Assembly: GCA_027579435.1 (NCBI GenBank)
Contig: JANBPK010001529.1
Location: forward strand, 1 to 43,631
Length of the DNA stretch: 43,631 nt
Direction: 5' to 3'
Source of the DNA: Candolleomyces eurysporus
Lineage: Eukaryota; Basidiomycota; Agaricomycetes; Agaricales; Psathyrellaceae
Each line of letters opens with the position of its first letter. Position 1 is the first letter of the stretch. Below the pieces are notes generated by a model that saw nothing but the letters and a program-made list of their open reading frames with translations, was not told the origin of the DNA and made no database searches. Shown piece after piece: positions 12,652 to 23,596 of the stretch. A program made the translations under genes and the position numbers.

Positions 12652-13278
12652 AGGGAGAATCACACCCCTTATTTTTAAGGAGAACAACTCCGACTCAGCC
12701 AACATCTCTTTTTGTTTTTGGCATCTCTGTTACCATCCCTTTGAACAACCCCCTTTGATTCATTGGGCCGTGTTTACCGCAACTAGACCCATTCAACGCA
12801 CCCAGAACCCCGGCTCCTTTACACTCGGAAGGCTTCGTCTCCGCTGCAACAAGGACCTGAGCAAGCCCGTAACACCTACGTTATGGAGCGCCTCCCGCAG
12901 GAATGGGTCACTCTCTACAGTTTGGCAGAGAACAACCCCAGCGACTTCGAACAATGCTCACAGGGCATTCTCAACAAATTGAAGTATGCTATCACAGTGC
13001 TGAAACGGCAGGGTTATGTTCATGGTGACTTCCGCTCCAACAACATCATGATTAACGCCAATATGTTGGGAGATGAAGGCAAAGTAGACATCAAGATAGT
13101 TGATTTCGATTGGAGCGGAAAGGCCCAGGAGGCTCACTACCCTGGATCACGGAACCCGAGCATCCCATGGCCAGGGATACCAGGGGGTCCGGTCGAGCAG
13201 GGAGACGACGAGGCGCTTCTTTGGTCTTGGTGGCAGGAGACTGTGAAGGATGTTCGAAAGAAGCTCATGGTTTACTAG

Positions 13279-13525
13279 TTTATATTTCCTCCATCATCCT
13301 GTATGCTGTATAGTCACTCTCTATGTGATCTGATTCTTCCGTCTGTTCCTGGACACTTAAGTCCAGGTTTTGTTGGTTACCAGTGGTTTCTGATCAAACT
13401 TTTACATCAATTCCCTTTCTAGTGTTTGGCTCCGTTTCGGCTCTGTCGGTCAAAGGAAGTCCATTCGGCCGTATTGTCAACATCTTTTTGTACATGATCA
13501 TCTGATATCTTATCTTATCTATATC
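13279..13525. other. spacer between the kinase and Helitron gene
   Basis: This spacer separates the convergent kinase and RepHel stops. It contains a 7-bp-stem hairpin, cctggac...gtccagg (about 13349-13368). The RepHel gene is on the minus strand, so the Helitron 3' end (CTRR preceded by a hairpin) should lie in or beyond this spacer, but no end could be fixed with confidence. Confidence 0.4.
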
Positions 13526-15373
13526 TTATCTACTGGATTTTCCTCCCTTTTTATTATGTCTTTTGGGTGTTCGACTTTCTAGGAACGGTTGTACTTCCTT
13601 CTTGTATGTAACTTCGGTTGCTTCATCTAATTCTTGTAAGCGTTTGAGCTCTTCTCTTAATTCTGCCGACATTTTTTGTGATATTTTGGTTGACGGAAAC
13701 CACCTTAGTATGAGAATTCCGTTTAACGACTTGGTTCTTGATAGCATGACATATACCCCTTGTCTTCGTGCGGAGGCTATGTCTATAATCGCCTTTTTCA
13801 TCGTCCTTCCTTGACTTTTGTAATCCGTGATAGCGTACGAAGGCATCACTGGGATTTGTTCTCGTCTGAATGAGTTGGCTGACAGGCCGAGTCCGTGTAG
13901 TGGGAATTCTACCGTTATTGACTTCGGAAGGATCGGTACCGTTCCCTTTGGTAAGTTTGGAGCTTGTATTTTGCATCCTGTTATCTGGATATACACAATT
14001 TTCGCTGTTCTGTGACCATTTTCGTCTTGGGTGTAGACGATATCTATAACCGTTCCCTCAGCGCCATTTACTATTTTGAATGGCACTGATATGTTTTCCA
14101 TTATCATTACTCTCATTCCTGGGAATAGGGGGAGTTTGCCTAGGTAATCGTTGGTTAACCTGGATGGTAGGTTCCATAGGTATTCTTTTACATTTTGCTC
14201 TAAGGTCTTCCGATGCGTGGTGTCCGTTGAATGATAGAGAATGGCATCTTCGTCTAGTCTTCTAGCGTGTGCCTTTAGCAGTTTGACGTTCAATGCGTCC
14301 CTGAGGGTCCTGTTTCCTACTATTGCCATTGCATCTTGGAAGTTTTTTAGTTCATGTGGCGCCTGTTGGTGCACATTTTCTATCAGTCTGTCGTACAGAT
14401 AGCTGATCAATGCTTTTCCTTCGATTTCGATGGATGCTCCCTCTTGGTTCACTGTGCTTTCGGTCCTCATTCTTGAGAGAATACTAGCGAGTGTTTGATC
14501 GTCTTCTTGTCTCTTGTTTACCTTGAGTATGACCGCTTTGTCGACTTGTCTCCACAAGTATGCACCCGACAGTGCCAGAATATTCTGTGAGTTACTGACA
14601 TTGATGTACGACGGTTTGTTTACGAGCTGATGGCCAAATAAGGGGGTTTGACGAGGTGGGGCTAATTGTAGGAAGTCGCCCATGAAAATTATGTTTATTC
14701 CACCGAAAACTTCCTTTGAGTTTGGGTGATCTCCTTGGGCGTGCATCAGTCTTGACGACATAGTAGCTAGGAATCGAGCGCTGATCATGGATACTTCATC
14801 TACAATTAGATATCTAGCTCCTTCCCATTCTTCCCTTAATCTCTTCGTTGCGGCGATCTTATTTGAAATATTCACTACCAGCAGGCTGTGCAAAGTCTGA
14901 CCTCCTATCAGAGAGGCTGCTATGCCAGTGTATGCCCCTAACCTTAGCTCGTTCGGCTTCCCCAACAACTCGAACAGCATCACAATTGTGTCTATCAGGT
15001 ACGATTTCCCGGTACCTCCTTCACCTCCCACGTACATCAGTAACTGATCTCCACCTTCGATGACATGGTGAGCGATTAATGTAAATGCTCTTAGTTGTTC
15101 AGGGTTTTTTTTCAGGCCTCTAGCTGAAATTAGAAGACGGACTAGGTCCCAAGGCGTTGTATCCCCGAGTAGTCGCGCTTGAGTTCTTACGTCGGTCAGT
15201 ACGTCTACCTTGGTAAGTGGGTCAATTTTGGACTGCGTCTTAAGTCCAATCTGAGGCTGATCGGATGCCATATCGACCACGATCTTGTCCGATCTGCGCT
15301 TGCATTTCGACATAAACTTTGTTTGTAGTTTTATCGTTTTTTTTGAGCTCGTCAGACAGCGACTTGGCTTCAC
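13526..15373 (-). CDS. Helitron Pif1-type helicase segment
   Basis: This is a superfamily 1B helicase domain with all main motifs in order: GGEGGTGKS (Walker A), VDEVSM (motif II), MGDFLQLAPP (motif III), a middle region with LFPGMRVMIM, ITDYKSQG (motif V) and YVMLSRTKS (motif VI). It should unwind DNA during rolling-circle transposition. The upstream part overlaps the preceding frame (16101-15240), and the junction is a T8 run at 15337-15344 or a 61-nt intron beginning GTTTATG. The C-terminus is basic (KRHNKKGGK). No stop or motif loss is seen within the domain. Confidence 0.9.
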   Translation of the reverse strand: MKPSRCLTSSKKTIKLQTKFMSKCKRRSDKIVVDMASDQPQIGLKTQSKIDPLTKVDVLTDVRTQARLLGDTTPWDLVRLLISARGLKKNPEQLRAFTLIAHHVIEGGDQLLMYVGGEGGTGKSYLIDTIVMLFELLGKPNELRLGAYTGIAASLIGGQTLHSLLVVNISNKIAATKRLREEWEGARYLIVDEVSMISARFLATMSSRLMHAQGDHPNSKEVFGGINIIFMGDFLQLAPPRQTPLFGHQLVNKPSYINVSNSQNILALSGAYLWRQVDKAVILKVNKRQEDDQTLASILSRMRTESTVNQEGASIEIEGKALISYLYDRLIENVHQQAPHELKNFQDAMAIVGNRTLRDALNVKLLKAHARRLDEDAILYHSTDTTHRKTLEQNVKEYLWNLPSRLTNDYLGKLPLFPGMRVMIMENISVPFKIVNGAEGTVIDIVYTQDENGHRTAKIVYIQITGCKIQAPNLPKGTVPILPKSITVEFPLHGLGLSANSFRREQIPVMPSYAITDYKSQGRTMKKAIIDIASARRQGVYVMLSRTKSLNGILILRWFPSTKISQKMSAELREELKRLQELDEATEVTYKKEVQPFLESRTPKRHNKKGGKSSR

Positions 15374-16100
15374 CTTTATGCTCTAGTGTAGTTTTATTCG
15401 TTTGTTTAGGAGGATCTGACTGACATTCATCGAACATTAGGCATATTTCTTCTGATATTAGTTTCTCCAGAGTGAGGTTGGTGTCGCTTTCCGCTTTAGA
15501 GCTTTCACTCGAGTCTGATGCGAGTAGTCCGAATACGTTTCCTTCCGTTGTCTGCATAGAGACCTCTTGTTCAACATCCATCTCGTCGGCGTCTATGTCG
15601 AGGAAGGCAGGTCCTGTCCTATCTTGGTTGTGTCGACTTCCACGAGGACGGTCATCTCTGGCTTCTTTCGCTTCAGAGATCAAGGATAGGTTATCGATCA
15701 CGCGCTTATCCCACCCGTCTAGGTGCTCTCTAAGCTCTTCGTAGACTTCGTACCAGGTCTGACTTTCTTCTTTCAGTAATTTTGGATCTCGCCATGGCTT
15801 GAACAGCACCGCTATATCCCTTGACCACGCCTCCTTTTCGATAGGGTCCGTTCCTTTTTTGTGTATTTTGGGGCCTAGAAGCACCGGTACGCATGGGCTT
15901 GATCTTACTTTGATTTTATGGGTCTTGATTTGCGGATGGTTGGTCGAAGAAAAATGTTGCCCTTTGTTAGTCATTTGGCCTGTCGTCGAGTTAGAGAGTT
16001 TCATGGTGCACGCAATGTGTCGGTACAATCCCATGGATTCAAAGGGTTCGGATTTTGGTCTGTAAATGTAATCTAGCAGCTGGTTAGACGCTGATATTGC

Positions 16101-18936
16101 NTTTTTTGTCTGGTGAGACAGTCATCTGAAGAAGGTTCAAAGAGGTATGATCATGGTTGACTCGCGTGTTTGGACTACGAGGTACGTTTGAGGCTTCTTT
16201 CATTCTGTCTGTGACAAACCGGCAAATCTCTCCCCAGTTTATGGCTTGGAACGTTTCGCAAGTATACGCTTCCTTGTAACCGAGTAGGAAGCTCATTACC
16301 TGAGGGTGCGAAAATTCTTGATGTCCCAACATGCTGTTCATGGCGATCGTCATAGCCTTCCTAGTTTCAGGCTCGTCCAAATTAGCGTGCTTTGAAATCC
16401 CTCTGCGATCGTATTGTTTGATGGTGTACGATACGGCCGATAGCCCAGCGTGCATTGTCAAGGGTGCCTCGGTGATGTAGTCTGTGAGGTAATACATGAA
16501 GGCCTTGGCATCAATCCCAGTGCCGATAAACTTGAGATCTGTGTTACATTTCAGGAGAAAGGTTATGATCCGGTTGAACGTTGTCATGCTTGGATGACGT
16601 CTCCTGATGTATACTGTCCCAGTTACTTGGTCGACATTTGTGAAAGGGATATGAGAGCCATCGATTCCGAATCTACAGTTGGCTGGTGTTCTTGACTCTC
16701 CCGCCTTCAAATACTTCCAACATGTGCCTGTATGCCGATGCCAGTTGTACCTCAAAAGCAACTCATCGGTGTATTCTATCATCTCTTTGCGGAAGGTCCT
16801 TGGGTCAGTTTTCAATATCTGGGGGCCATAGCTTGTCCCGGGATGATTGGTTTCAGGTGTCAACTCGTCAATATCCATATTCCGTACGTCGTTTAGACAG
16901 CTCCTCGAACCTGCGAGCCCTGAATCCATGATGGAATCTATCCATCCAATTAGTTTTTCTCGGTATACCGACGATGATCTGAGGGTATTTGCCAAAGTTT
17001 CTGGAGGTAGATGACCTCGGAGCCATATTAGCATGTGGCAATGTAAGCTTCCTCTGCCCTGTGTTTCAACTGTACCGTAATATGATTCGCAGTAGCCAAA
17101 AACCCCTTCTTTTCCGTTCTTCTTGTCTACTCTGAGGATTATTTTTATAAATGCCTCAATCATACGATTGNAAAAGCGCGCGCATGCTGCTGGATGTTTT
17201 AGGGATATTAGCATCCTGTCTTTGGTGGTCAGGCCTAGTAAGAGGCCAAGTTCTTCCTCTGAATGTGCACGACAAGCCAATACGGCTACTAGAGGATTGT
17301 GATGGTCGGCTGGGTTTAGTGTTAGGAACAATGTTGGAGACCCCTTCTGATTAATGATTCCTCTGATCTCATTTCTCATTCGGAGACGCTGAGATGTACC
17401 ACCGGGAACGTTTCGCGCCACCGGGTTGATCGAAGTCATCAGGCGTACTATCTTTTTCTCTTCTTCCGAGTGTGGTTGATAAGATGGATTAGATTTATAC
17501 TTGAGCATTAGATCGTCCAGCTTTAAACGGTCGACCTTACGGATCTCTTCAACTATCTTTGCATATGACGACATCGGGACTTGGAACCTCAAACTCGAGT
17601 TGACCATCGCTTTCCTGATGGTGTTGTAGATGTCAAAGGCCAGTCCGTGATCCGTCTCAAACATCGGGTCGTAGACGTTGAGAAGATGGCGTATCTGGAC
17701 TTCGGGTGAAATTGATCTTTTTCTCCTAGGCTCACTAAACCCGCCTATACCGAACGGGTCGACGTTCGGATGTGCCCAACTAAGCCAGTTCGGATTATTG
17801 ATGTCTGGAACAGGAGTGGAGCCAGACCGAGACAATAAAAATGGCTTGCCTGCCTTGCACCATCGAAGTGCATCCATGCACATGTCCCTGTAACTCGATG
17901 GTGAGTTGTCTCCTGTGGTGTAGGGTGTGTTTTCCATGAACAATCCATCAAGTCCCTCGTTTCTTCCATCGTAATCCGCCATGACTGATTCAATCGCATC
18001 ATTCACCGGAAGATGACCTATTTGCACCCCCACTGGTACGTCGGTGTCGTTGTCACCTTTGAAGAGTGCTTCAAGATTTTCTGAGCTGAAACCTTTGAAG
18101 GATGTAGACCTTTGATAATGTGGGTTCTCTGCGAGGAGAAACTCGATCAACAGTTTGATTCTGCTTCGTCTAGCTAATACAGGCTTCATCTGTCGTATAG
18201 TACTCTGGCTGGGGGGTGTGGCAGACACGAATAATGCGCATAGAGTATCCTTGATTGCAGCAGGGGCTGGTGGTAGAACTTCGTTTAACCGGGGTATGTC
18301 CAGAGGGGTAGACACTACATTCCCTCTGATGTGTCTACCATTATGCATAGCTCCATCGGTTATAGAGGGTTCAAAGCCAGAGAATCTGCAAAAGACGCTG
18401 TTTGTTCGTACTCTACAGATGAGAGCCTTTTCGAATACTGTCAGTTCTTTGAAAGCTTCTGAGACGTCCTTCGGAAGCCGATCTCTAGCATAGTAAAGCC
18501 AGTTGGCAAGCGCAAGTCGAGGCATTTTTCCTTTTTTCAGGTCATTCTTACACTTTGAACATACCGCCATATACCCAGTCGCGTCGAGCCTTTCGAGGCC
18601 TTTCGGCTCAAGGATAGCATTCTTGTAGGCCTCTAGATTATATGTATCAGGCAAGAGAGACTGAGGGATATCGTCGTTCCGTAGGAGGCTGAGATTTACA
18701 TCGTCTGGGTGAACTTTGTTCAGCTCCTTTAGGTATTTTAGACCGCTACAAACCGCACACGGGTTTCTGAGAAGTTTTTTGGGCTCCATTGAATTTTGCC
18801 ATTTAGCGATAATCGAGGTAACAGTTGCATCTGAAACAGGATTCAAATGGGAATACTGGTCTCTTTTTCCCTCTTCTTCGCATGGGGGTCCGATTTCAGT
18901 TGTCTCGTTATCTGTTTTTATGTTTGGGAATGTAGG
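16101..18936 (-). CDS. Helitron Rep (HUH/Y2 nuclease) segment
   Basis: This frame encodes the replication-initiator part. Landmarks are FLTLNPADHHNP, the CARFxNRM segment (the X is the N at 17171, where an F codon would fit family expectation), the metal-binding HCH (17043-17035) and the paired tyrosines of YYLTDYIT. The nuclease is expected to nick one strand at the Helitron ends in the nucleus. The frame stops five codons after the N at 16101. If that N is not a base, it continues into LLDYIYRP and then the helicase part. Confidence 0.85.
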
Positions 18937-19423
18937 TTTCTATCCGAGCACGCATACGGCTTCCATCCTTACCTCTTTGATCTCTGCTCCTATCCCGGGA
19001 TGAGATTCCGTCTTTTTGAGGGACTAATTTGGAGTGTCGAGCATCACTAAGCTGCTCTTGAGAGGGTTGGATTCTGGGCTTATTCATGGGTAAGCCTTCC
19101 CAAGGCCTAACGAACTTGAGAACGGGCAACTCTTTGAAAGCGTAAACGGTGGACCGGCAAAGATTGGTGCAATTGTGTTTCGTTAACGCTTCTATGAGCT
19201 CTATCTTGGTCAAGTCATAGTACTTGACGTAGTGAGCAGCAGCTATGCTGCGAAGATGCGGTACGAGCAGTCTCTTGTATGAGCTTATTAGCGTGTTTAA
19301 AGAGACGGACAGTAGCAGATAAGCCTGATCCTTGGTTCTAGTTGATAGTTTGTCGGTGTTGTCGATACTCAAAATCTCTACGAAGGAGTATGCGTTGTTC
19401 CATCGGTCCACATTGAGGTCCAT
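18908..19423 (-). CDS. Helitron RepHel N-terminal segment
   Basis: This ATG-started frame of 171 codons is the probable start of RepHel. It is a Leu/Tyr-rich helical region followed by a basic, hydrophilic linker. It ends by running into a stop 11 nt after a T5 run (plus strand 18915-18919). Reading one base fewer there moves directly into the frame of the Rep domain, which is open upstream to about 18936. No zinc-finger pattern is obvious. The assignment rests on position and frame linkage rather than on a recognised motif. Confidence 0.6.
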   Translation of the reverse strand: MDLNVDRWNNAYSFVEILSIDNTDKLSTRTKDQAYLLLSVSLNTLISSYKRLLVPHLRSIAAAHYVKYYDLTKIELIEALTKHNCTNLCRSTVYAFKELPVLKFVRPWEGLPMNKPRIQPSQEQLSDARHSKLVPQKDGISSRDRSRDQRGKDGSRMRARIETYIPKHKNR

Positions 19424-20085
19424 GGGAGTCCAAGCGAGCGTAGTAGGTTCAATGCTGACCAGCTTATAAACTAGTCAATTCAGATGCGGATCGGGAATGG
19501 AATGGTATAGAGGAATTAACGGGGTGAGTGGGGTGAATCAGTGTCCCTTTCGGACATCCTTTATAGTTGCTAACACACCTTTCTCCGTTCTTGAGTCCGG
19601 CATTGAGCGTAATCGCGTTGAGAAGGAATCAAGACGTGAAAAGCAGACGAACTCATCTGCTCTTTATACCTTCTTATTTACGTGTTTAATAAGATATGTC
19701 GGGGTTCGGACTTATCTTTCGACTTTCGCAAACCTCGGCATAAACGAGCGTGTCATGCTACGGTCTCAGTTTTTGACTTGAAGCCGATTCGGAACCCATT
19801 CGGAATGTAATATTCCCGGAATGTATGGGGATGGATTTGTAGTCAAATGGTAGCGTTGGTAAGCTGGCATGAGGGTAGAGGGCAAGAATCATATTTCGGT
19901 CAAGACAGATTAAGACATAAGAGCAGGATTGGGCTACATTTTACTCCCAAATGACAGGAGTATGAACGCAAGGGGGGACGCGTAGTCCGTGGAGTCACGT
20001 CTGTAAGAGGAATCAAGATTTCAAAAAAAATATATCCTCTCGCACTGCAAATAGTTTGTGAAGCACACGAGTAGATGGCTCAGGA
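19424..20085. other. spacer upstream of RepHel
   Basis: No coding exon is supported. It should contain the RepHel promoter and possibly the Helitron 5' end (TC preceded by A on the minus strand), but these signals are too short to place without a second copy of the element. Confidence 0.3.
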
Positions 20086-21174
20086 CTACTGGATTGCGTC
20101 GGCAATTGGGCCGAGAAACGATTCCTTGTTAGCTGGTCTTTGCAGCAACTCGACGATACCGTCTTCTTTGGCTTCGAGGTATAACGACGTAGCTTCCTCC
20201 CATGTNAAAAAACTTCTTGTGTATCGTGTCTTTGAAGTTCATATGGATCATAGGACCAACTTTTAGCCTTGAGAAATGAACGCGGTACGGCGGCTTAGGA
20301 AAGTAGTTCATGAAGATGGGGGGAACAAGCGCACCAGTTGGACCATACCCCACAACACATCCCTCTCACGACGATGTAGTATTCCCTTGCATATACCTTA
20401 TTCTTTAAATCGACCCGATCCTCAGTGATAGGTCTCTTCCGCGATCCTGGAGGAGATCGAGCGTTTGATCGTGTAGGCGGTGTTAACGGATCATTTTGGA
20501 ACGGCTGGTTTGTATATACATTCGCCTGGTTTGGACTTGCTGCTTGAGTAGGTGCGTTTGATTCTGACGAAGAGATCAATTACGATATGGGTGCTGCATT
20601 AGGATCAAAGTGACCTGGGGCATTGAGATTATCTGAATTTGGATGCAACGACAGCGTCTGGGTAGATGCCTGTGTTGTTCTTAAGACTTCATTCTGAGTG
20701 ATCGGTCCTGTAAGACTGTCAGTGTATGCTCGAGATTGAGATGCAGACGATGGCAGCGAATGCGATCGTTTAGGAATTGACGCAGCATAGCATAGCGTCA
20801 ATTTAAGATCAAGGAGGTCACAAAAGTATGGTTCACCTCCGCTATTGATAGAAACGTGGACAGTAATGTCTACTGGCCCGGTATCGGCTCGGCTTTGGGA
20901 TGGTGGCGTCGGCTCTGAAATTTCCGTTCTGCGAGAACTATGTCTCGCAGAGGTCCCTAGGCCTGAAGCAAGGAATTATAGTCAGTCGCGAGTAGTGGTG
21001 GTCTACATCCACTAAGACAGTCGTACTGAGTACATTTATCATTTCGGCCAAGTGGTTGATGGCCTCTTCGGATGTCGACCCAGTGAGCATTTGATCATCG
21101 ATACACGAGTCGCATGGATGATCCGAAGCTACGCGTTGAGTTCGCTGATTGGTAGACGCCTGTTCAGTGTGCAT
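20086..21174 (-). CDS. protein with RNase H1 N-terminal/viroplasmin-like domain
   Basis: The four-exon model is 21174-21027, 20962-20584, 20535-20327 and 20259-20086. It gives 302 residues if the N at 20206 is not a base. Introns are 64, 48 and 67 nt. The last donor, GTTCCC, is weak, so that junction is uncertain. The N-terminal two thirds are low-complexity Ser/Thr/Pro/Gln/Asn-rich, with a basic patch SRKRP. The C-terminal part reads YYIVVRGMCCGVWSNW, then DTIHKKFFTWEEA and LYLEAKEDGIVELL. This is the YYVV..G...G.....W and KxFxTWEEA pattern of the viroplasmin-like domain at the N-terminus of RNase H1, known to bind RNA/DNA hybrids or dsRNA. No RNase H catalytic domain follows. It lies upstream of RepHel on the same strand and might be cellular or carried by the element. 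An upstream exon is possible. Confidence 0.6.
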
Positions 21175-22350
21175 GATTTCAGGATCGGGCGGATAGTCGA
21201 TGGAATTGAGGCCTGTGAAGAGGATCGGGTTTTATCGATTTGCTCGGACCAGGTCTGTTGTCGTTTGCATGATAACTTGCCATTGTTGCAAATAAGGTTG
21301 TGACAGCTGTCAAAAGCGGGCGCCGCCAAATTTGGAGGCACTAGTTGAAATGCTCACCGAGTGGGCTATGTGAGCATTTAAATCTTGGTAAAAGTGACAT
21401 TTACAAGTCATAGTGATCGGTCTTCGAGACAGCTTGGTGATCATCAACGACGGAATGTTCCCAAGCTTCTCATTTATACTTTTTCGCCCACAGACCCTGG
21501 GGTTCTGACCCTTGTTATTTGTTCACAGCCGGATCATAAGCTTGTGACTGATGTGACGCGGATGTCGGGTGAGGCGCGGGAAAGAGGAGACCGCAGACAT
21601 TGATGGCAAGAGATTGCTGGCCAGCTTGTTTCTTGCTCGCTGCAGCGAGTTGATCAATTAGTCGTTCCAGATATTTGATGCGATGAGCTATCACGGAGCT
21701 GCGGATGTTACGTGCAGAATGCTGAATTTCACGCTAGTGAACCGTCAGGCGGTGCACAGAACTAAGTGGCAGCGATGACCTCGTTCGCGATCGGAAGGCG
21801 GGGCTGCTCTGTATGGGAGTTCAGGTAGTCCTTCACTGGTCAATCTACTAATTTATTGGCTGGAAGACCGAGACTGCTCTTGACTATGCATTGCTTGAAG
21901 TGTGCGCTTTGAATCAAGGTACGTTTTGTTGTGCTATTTGCCATACCTCAGCCATGACCGAGGATCCCCTCCCCGACTGGCCTCCATAGTTGGCTTGGAG
22001 CGTGACAGAGTGTTACATAGGCAATAATAGACCTCTGAGGACTTCACTTGGGGGTTCTATGTGGAATCCCGGGGTCTGTAGGCGCAGATTGGGTTTCCAA
22101 ATGGAATTGTCCCTGACTCGAGCCTTTGTCAAGTGCTGACATCGTCTCTTTCTGTGCCTTATGGGTTGCCTTTGCTGACTGCTCAAGATCTTTACCAATC
22201 ATCTATTATTAGGATGAATACTTCTATTTTACTAATGAAGATCTTGGCATGTCCGGATGCCCAATCAATCTTGTAACTGGGCAGCGTACTGGTTAGTGGA
22301 TCATTGAGCGCAGATTCGTTTGTCATCAGCCTTACGCTAGACTAAAAACT
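21175..22350. other. intergenic stretch, no clear gene
   Basis: Short frames only. A minus-strand frame at 21341-21129 could supply an upstream exon for the viroplasmin-domain gene through a GT at about 21270 and an AG at about 21205, but its ATG context and coding quality are unconvincing. Nothing recognisable was seen from 21600 to 22350. Confidence 0.35.
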
Positions 22351-23596
22351 CTATGGAAGGCGTTCTCGCAGCACAAATGGCCATAAGTAGTACCATACTT
22401 CGGATTGTAAGATAACCAATTGATGTCTGCTGCTTGACATTTCGGGGATCCATGCCAAATTAAAGCTGTAGAGATCTAGGTCTCTTGGCTCGTAAAAACC
22501 AGCTAACTCTGCCTCTTTCACAAGGAAGTTGGACTCTCCTGTTATGCTATGAGCTATAGAACGAGATGATGGTAAGGGTACTTGTACCTTCGTCATGTTT
22601 TATTATCCATGAGTGTTTATCTGTTATGCGTCGAACGCCTAAACTGACGCAGGTGGTCGCAGTTTTGGTGGCAATGGTGTAGCCTCTATCGAGGTATTTA
22701 TCGAGCCATTTGGGGTGCCATTCTGGCCCTAGCTCAGATCTGCTGCAAGGATAGAAAGTACGCTTTAAAATGGATGGGAACGGAAAGATAGAGACCGCTT
22801 CGTTATGCGTGAAAAAGTTCATAACCCCGGCTTGTTATGCGTTGATACAAACCCGTTAGTCAGAGAAATAAACCGCGAAAAAGATGCTTATTGGATGCTT
22901 ACTCGAATGATAAGACAGATAGATGTGTTCCACCGGATCCTGGGCCACTACAATGATTTGTACTTTGAGGAAATCTTTATTTAGGAGGGATACGCTCCAT
23001 CGTTTCTCCTTCATGAAATCCATGACGTGAAGGATTCCTTGCATACCGCCACCTCTCTTGAAGCTTCGGTTAGACGTGATGGAAAAGATTTCTGCGAGAA
23101 GTGGGTAGTCTCCCGAGTGGTTTGGGTATCTGTTGTAAGTCCGCTTGTAGCCTTCGCGTTCCAAAAACGTGACAAGCGAGATTACACCTCCCACCCTAGT
23201 CAATATATCCAGGTCATTAGACGTATCCGGCCCTTGTCTCTGAAAGTATCTTAATACTTGAGACCCAGAAATCACAGCGTTCGACCTAGCCAGCGCCATT
23301 CTACAACGAATAACTGCAGTATCATCGCCGAACCATGCCGACAGGAAACTGTTCAGATTCCAAGATACACGCCGATATTCTAGAACGATCTCCCTCATAA
23401 TTGAAGATGAGCACGAGAGCAGGGTAAGGTCAAGGGGGGAAAAAAAGCTGAATAGCCAGTTTCGGAGCTGGGACGGCTCTCGTAGTAGGAAAGCGATCAA
23501 TATTGAATGTTGTTGATACATGTCGATGGGGCGTTGGAAACCACCGTGCGGCGACTTCACAGGTACACGCCAGTGTCCGACTAATTGGTCCCTCAT
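22351..23596 (-). CDS. F-box-like / nucleotidyltransferase-like protein A
   Basis: The three-exon model is 23596-22903, 22830-22588 and 22538-22351 (374 residues). The introns are 72 and 49 nt and every phase matches. The N-terminus resembles an F-box-like helix (LDLTLLSCSSSIMREIV). Next comes SGSQVLRYFQRQ...NDLDIL, which fits the G-S...D-x-D signature of the nucleotidyltransferase fold. Later segments are VQIIVVAQDPVEHI, then VMNFFTHNEAVSIFP, as in a large family of Agaricomycete proteins that usually lack a named function. I know the family by pattern, not by experiment. Activity is an inference from the GS/DLD motif. The paralog at 30142 shares the architecture and two intron positions. 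An ATG is used at 23596; the frame is also open slightly upstream. Confidence 0.72.

Larger units (their letters stand above)
11874..12874. mobile_element. LTR-type insertion (probable solo LTR), 1001 bp
   Basis: The element starts TGTTA and ends TAACA, the short inverted TG...CA termini of LTRs. It is bordered by a perfect 5-bp direct repeat CCTAC (11869-11873 and 12875-12879), a retroelement-type target duplication. Removing the element plus one CCTAC joins the two halves of the host kinase exon in frame. No second LTR copy, primer site plus pol region or integrase is visible inside, so a solo LTR is the simplest reading. Inside are two strong hairpins, a TATA-like tatagtatata at about 12081-12090 and an open frame at 12196-12651. 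The exact target duplication and intact host frame suggest a fairly recent insertion. Confidence 0.82.
10316..13278 (+). pseudogene. FunK1-like protein kinase, split by an LTR insertion
   Basis: This is a fungal kinase-fold protein. The ATG at 10316 opens a Ser/Pro-rich start and a basic, coiled-coil-like stretch (KKTKRESRVQELEEEL). A frame change follows near 10540-10584, either an intron (for example ending ATAG before 10577) or a 1-nt shift. Two introns are well supported: 11284-11335 (52 nt) and 11508-11557 (50 nt). The N-lobe is suggested by VVVKMV before YGADVH. The C-lobe has the catalytic HGDFRSNN motif (equivalent of HRD...N) and DFDWSGKA in place of DFG, then a RNPSIPWPG segment typical of this fungal kinase group. 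The coding frame is cut after PDAY at 11873 and resumes exactly in frame with VMERLP at 12880, beyond an LTR insertion. The gene was therefore probably intact until that insertion. It is kinase-fold with good confidence; the substrate is unknown. Confidence 0.78.
13526..19423 (-). mobile_element. Helitron RepHel gene (rolling-circle transposon)
   Basis: Four open frames lie in order on the minus strand: 19423-18908, about 18936-16101, about 16101-15340 and about 15373-13526. They form one RepHel transposase. The second carries the Helitron-like N domain, with FLTLNPADHHNP, the HUH motif GSLHCHML (about 17052-17029) and a two-tyrosine motif YYLTDYIT (about 16497-16471). The third begins with LLDYIYRP, typical before the helicase. 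The fourth is a Pif1-type helicase with Walker A GGEGGTGKS (about 15030-15004), Walker B-like VDEVSM, MGDFLQLAPP, ITDYKSQG and YVMLSRTKS. The frame changes at the T5 run 18915-18919, the N plus T6 run 16101-16107, and the T8 run 15337-15344. Each change is repaired by one base fewer. At the last site a 61-nt GT-AG intron is an alternative. A recently active copy or a sequencing artefact is likely. Element ends were not found. Confidence 0.88.

Noticed and set aside
12780..13278. A second, separate kinase gene copy
   Set aside because: An upstream frame before VMERLP looked like a variant of the left half, but the exact CCTAC duplication and in-frame rejoining show one gene interrupted by an insertion.
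16450..18493. Plus-strand frames opposite RepHel
   Set aside because: They mirror the Rep frame and have no motifs of their own.
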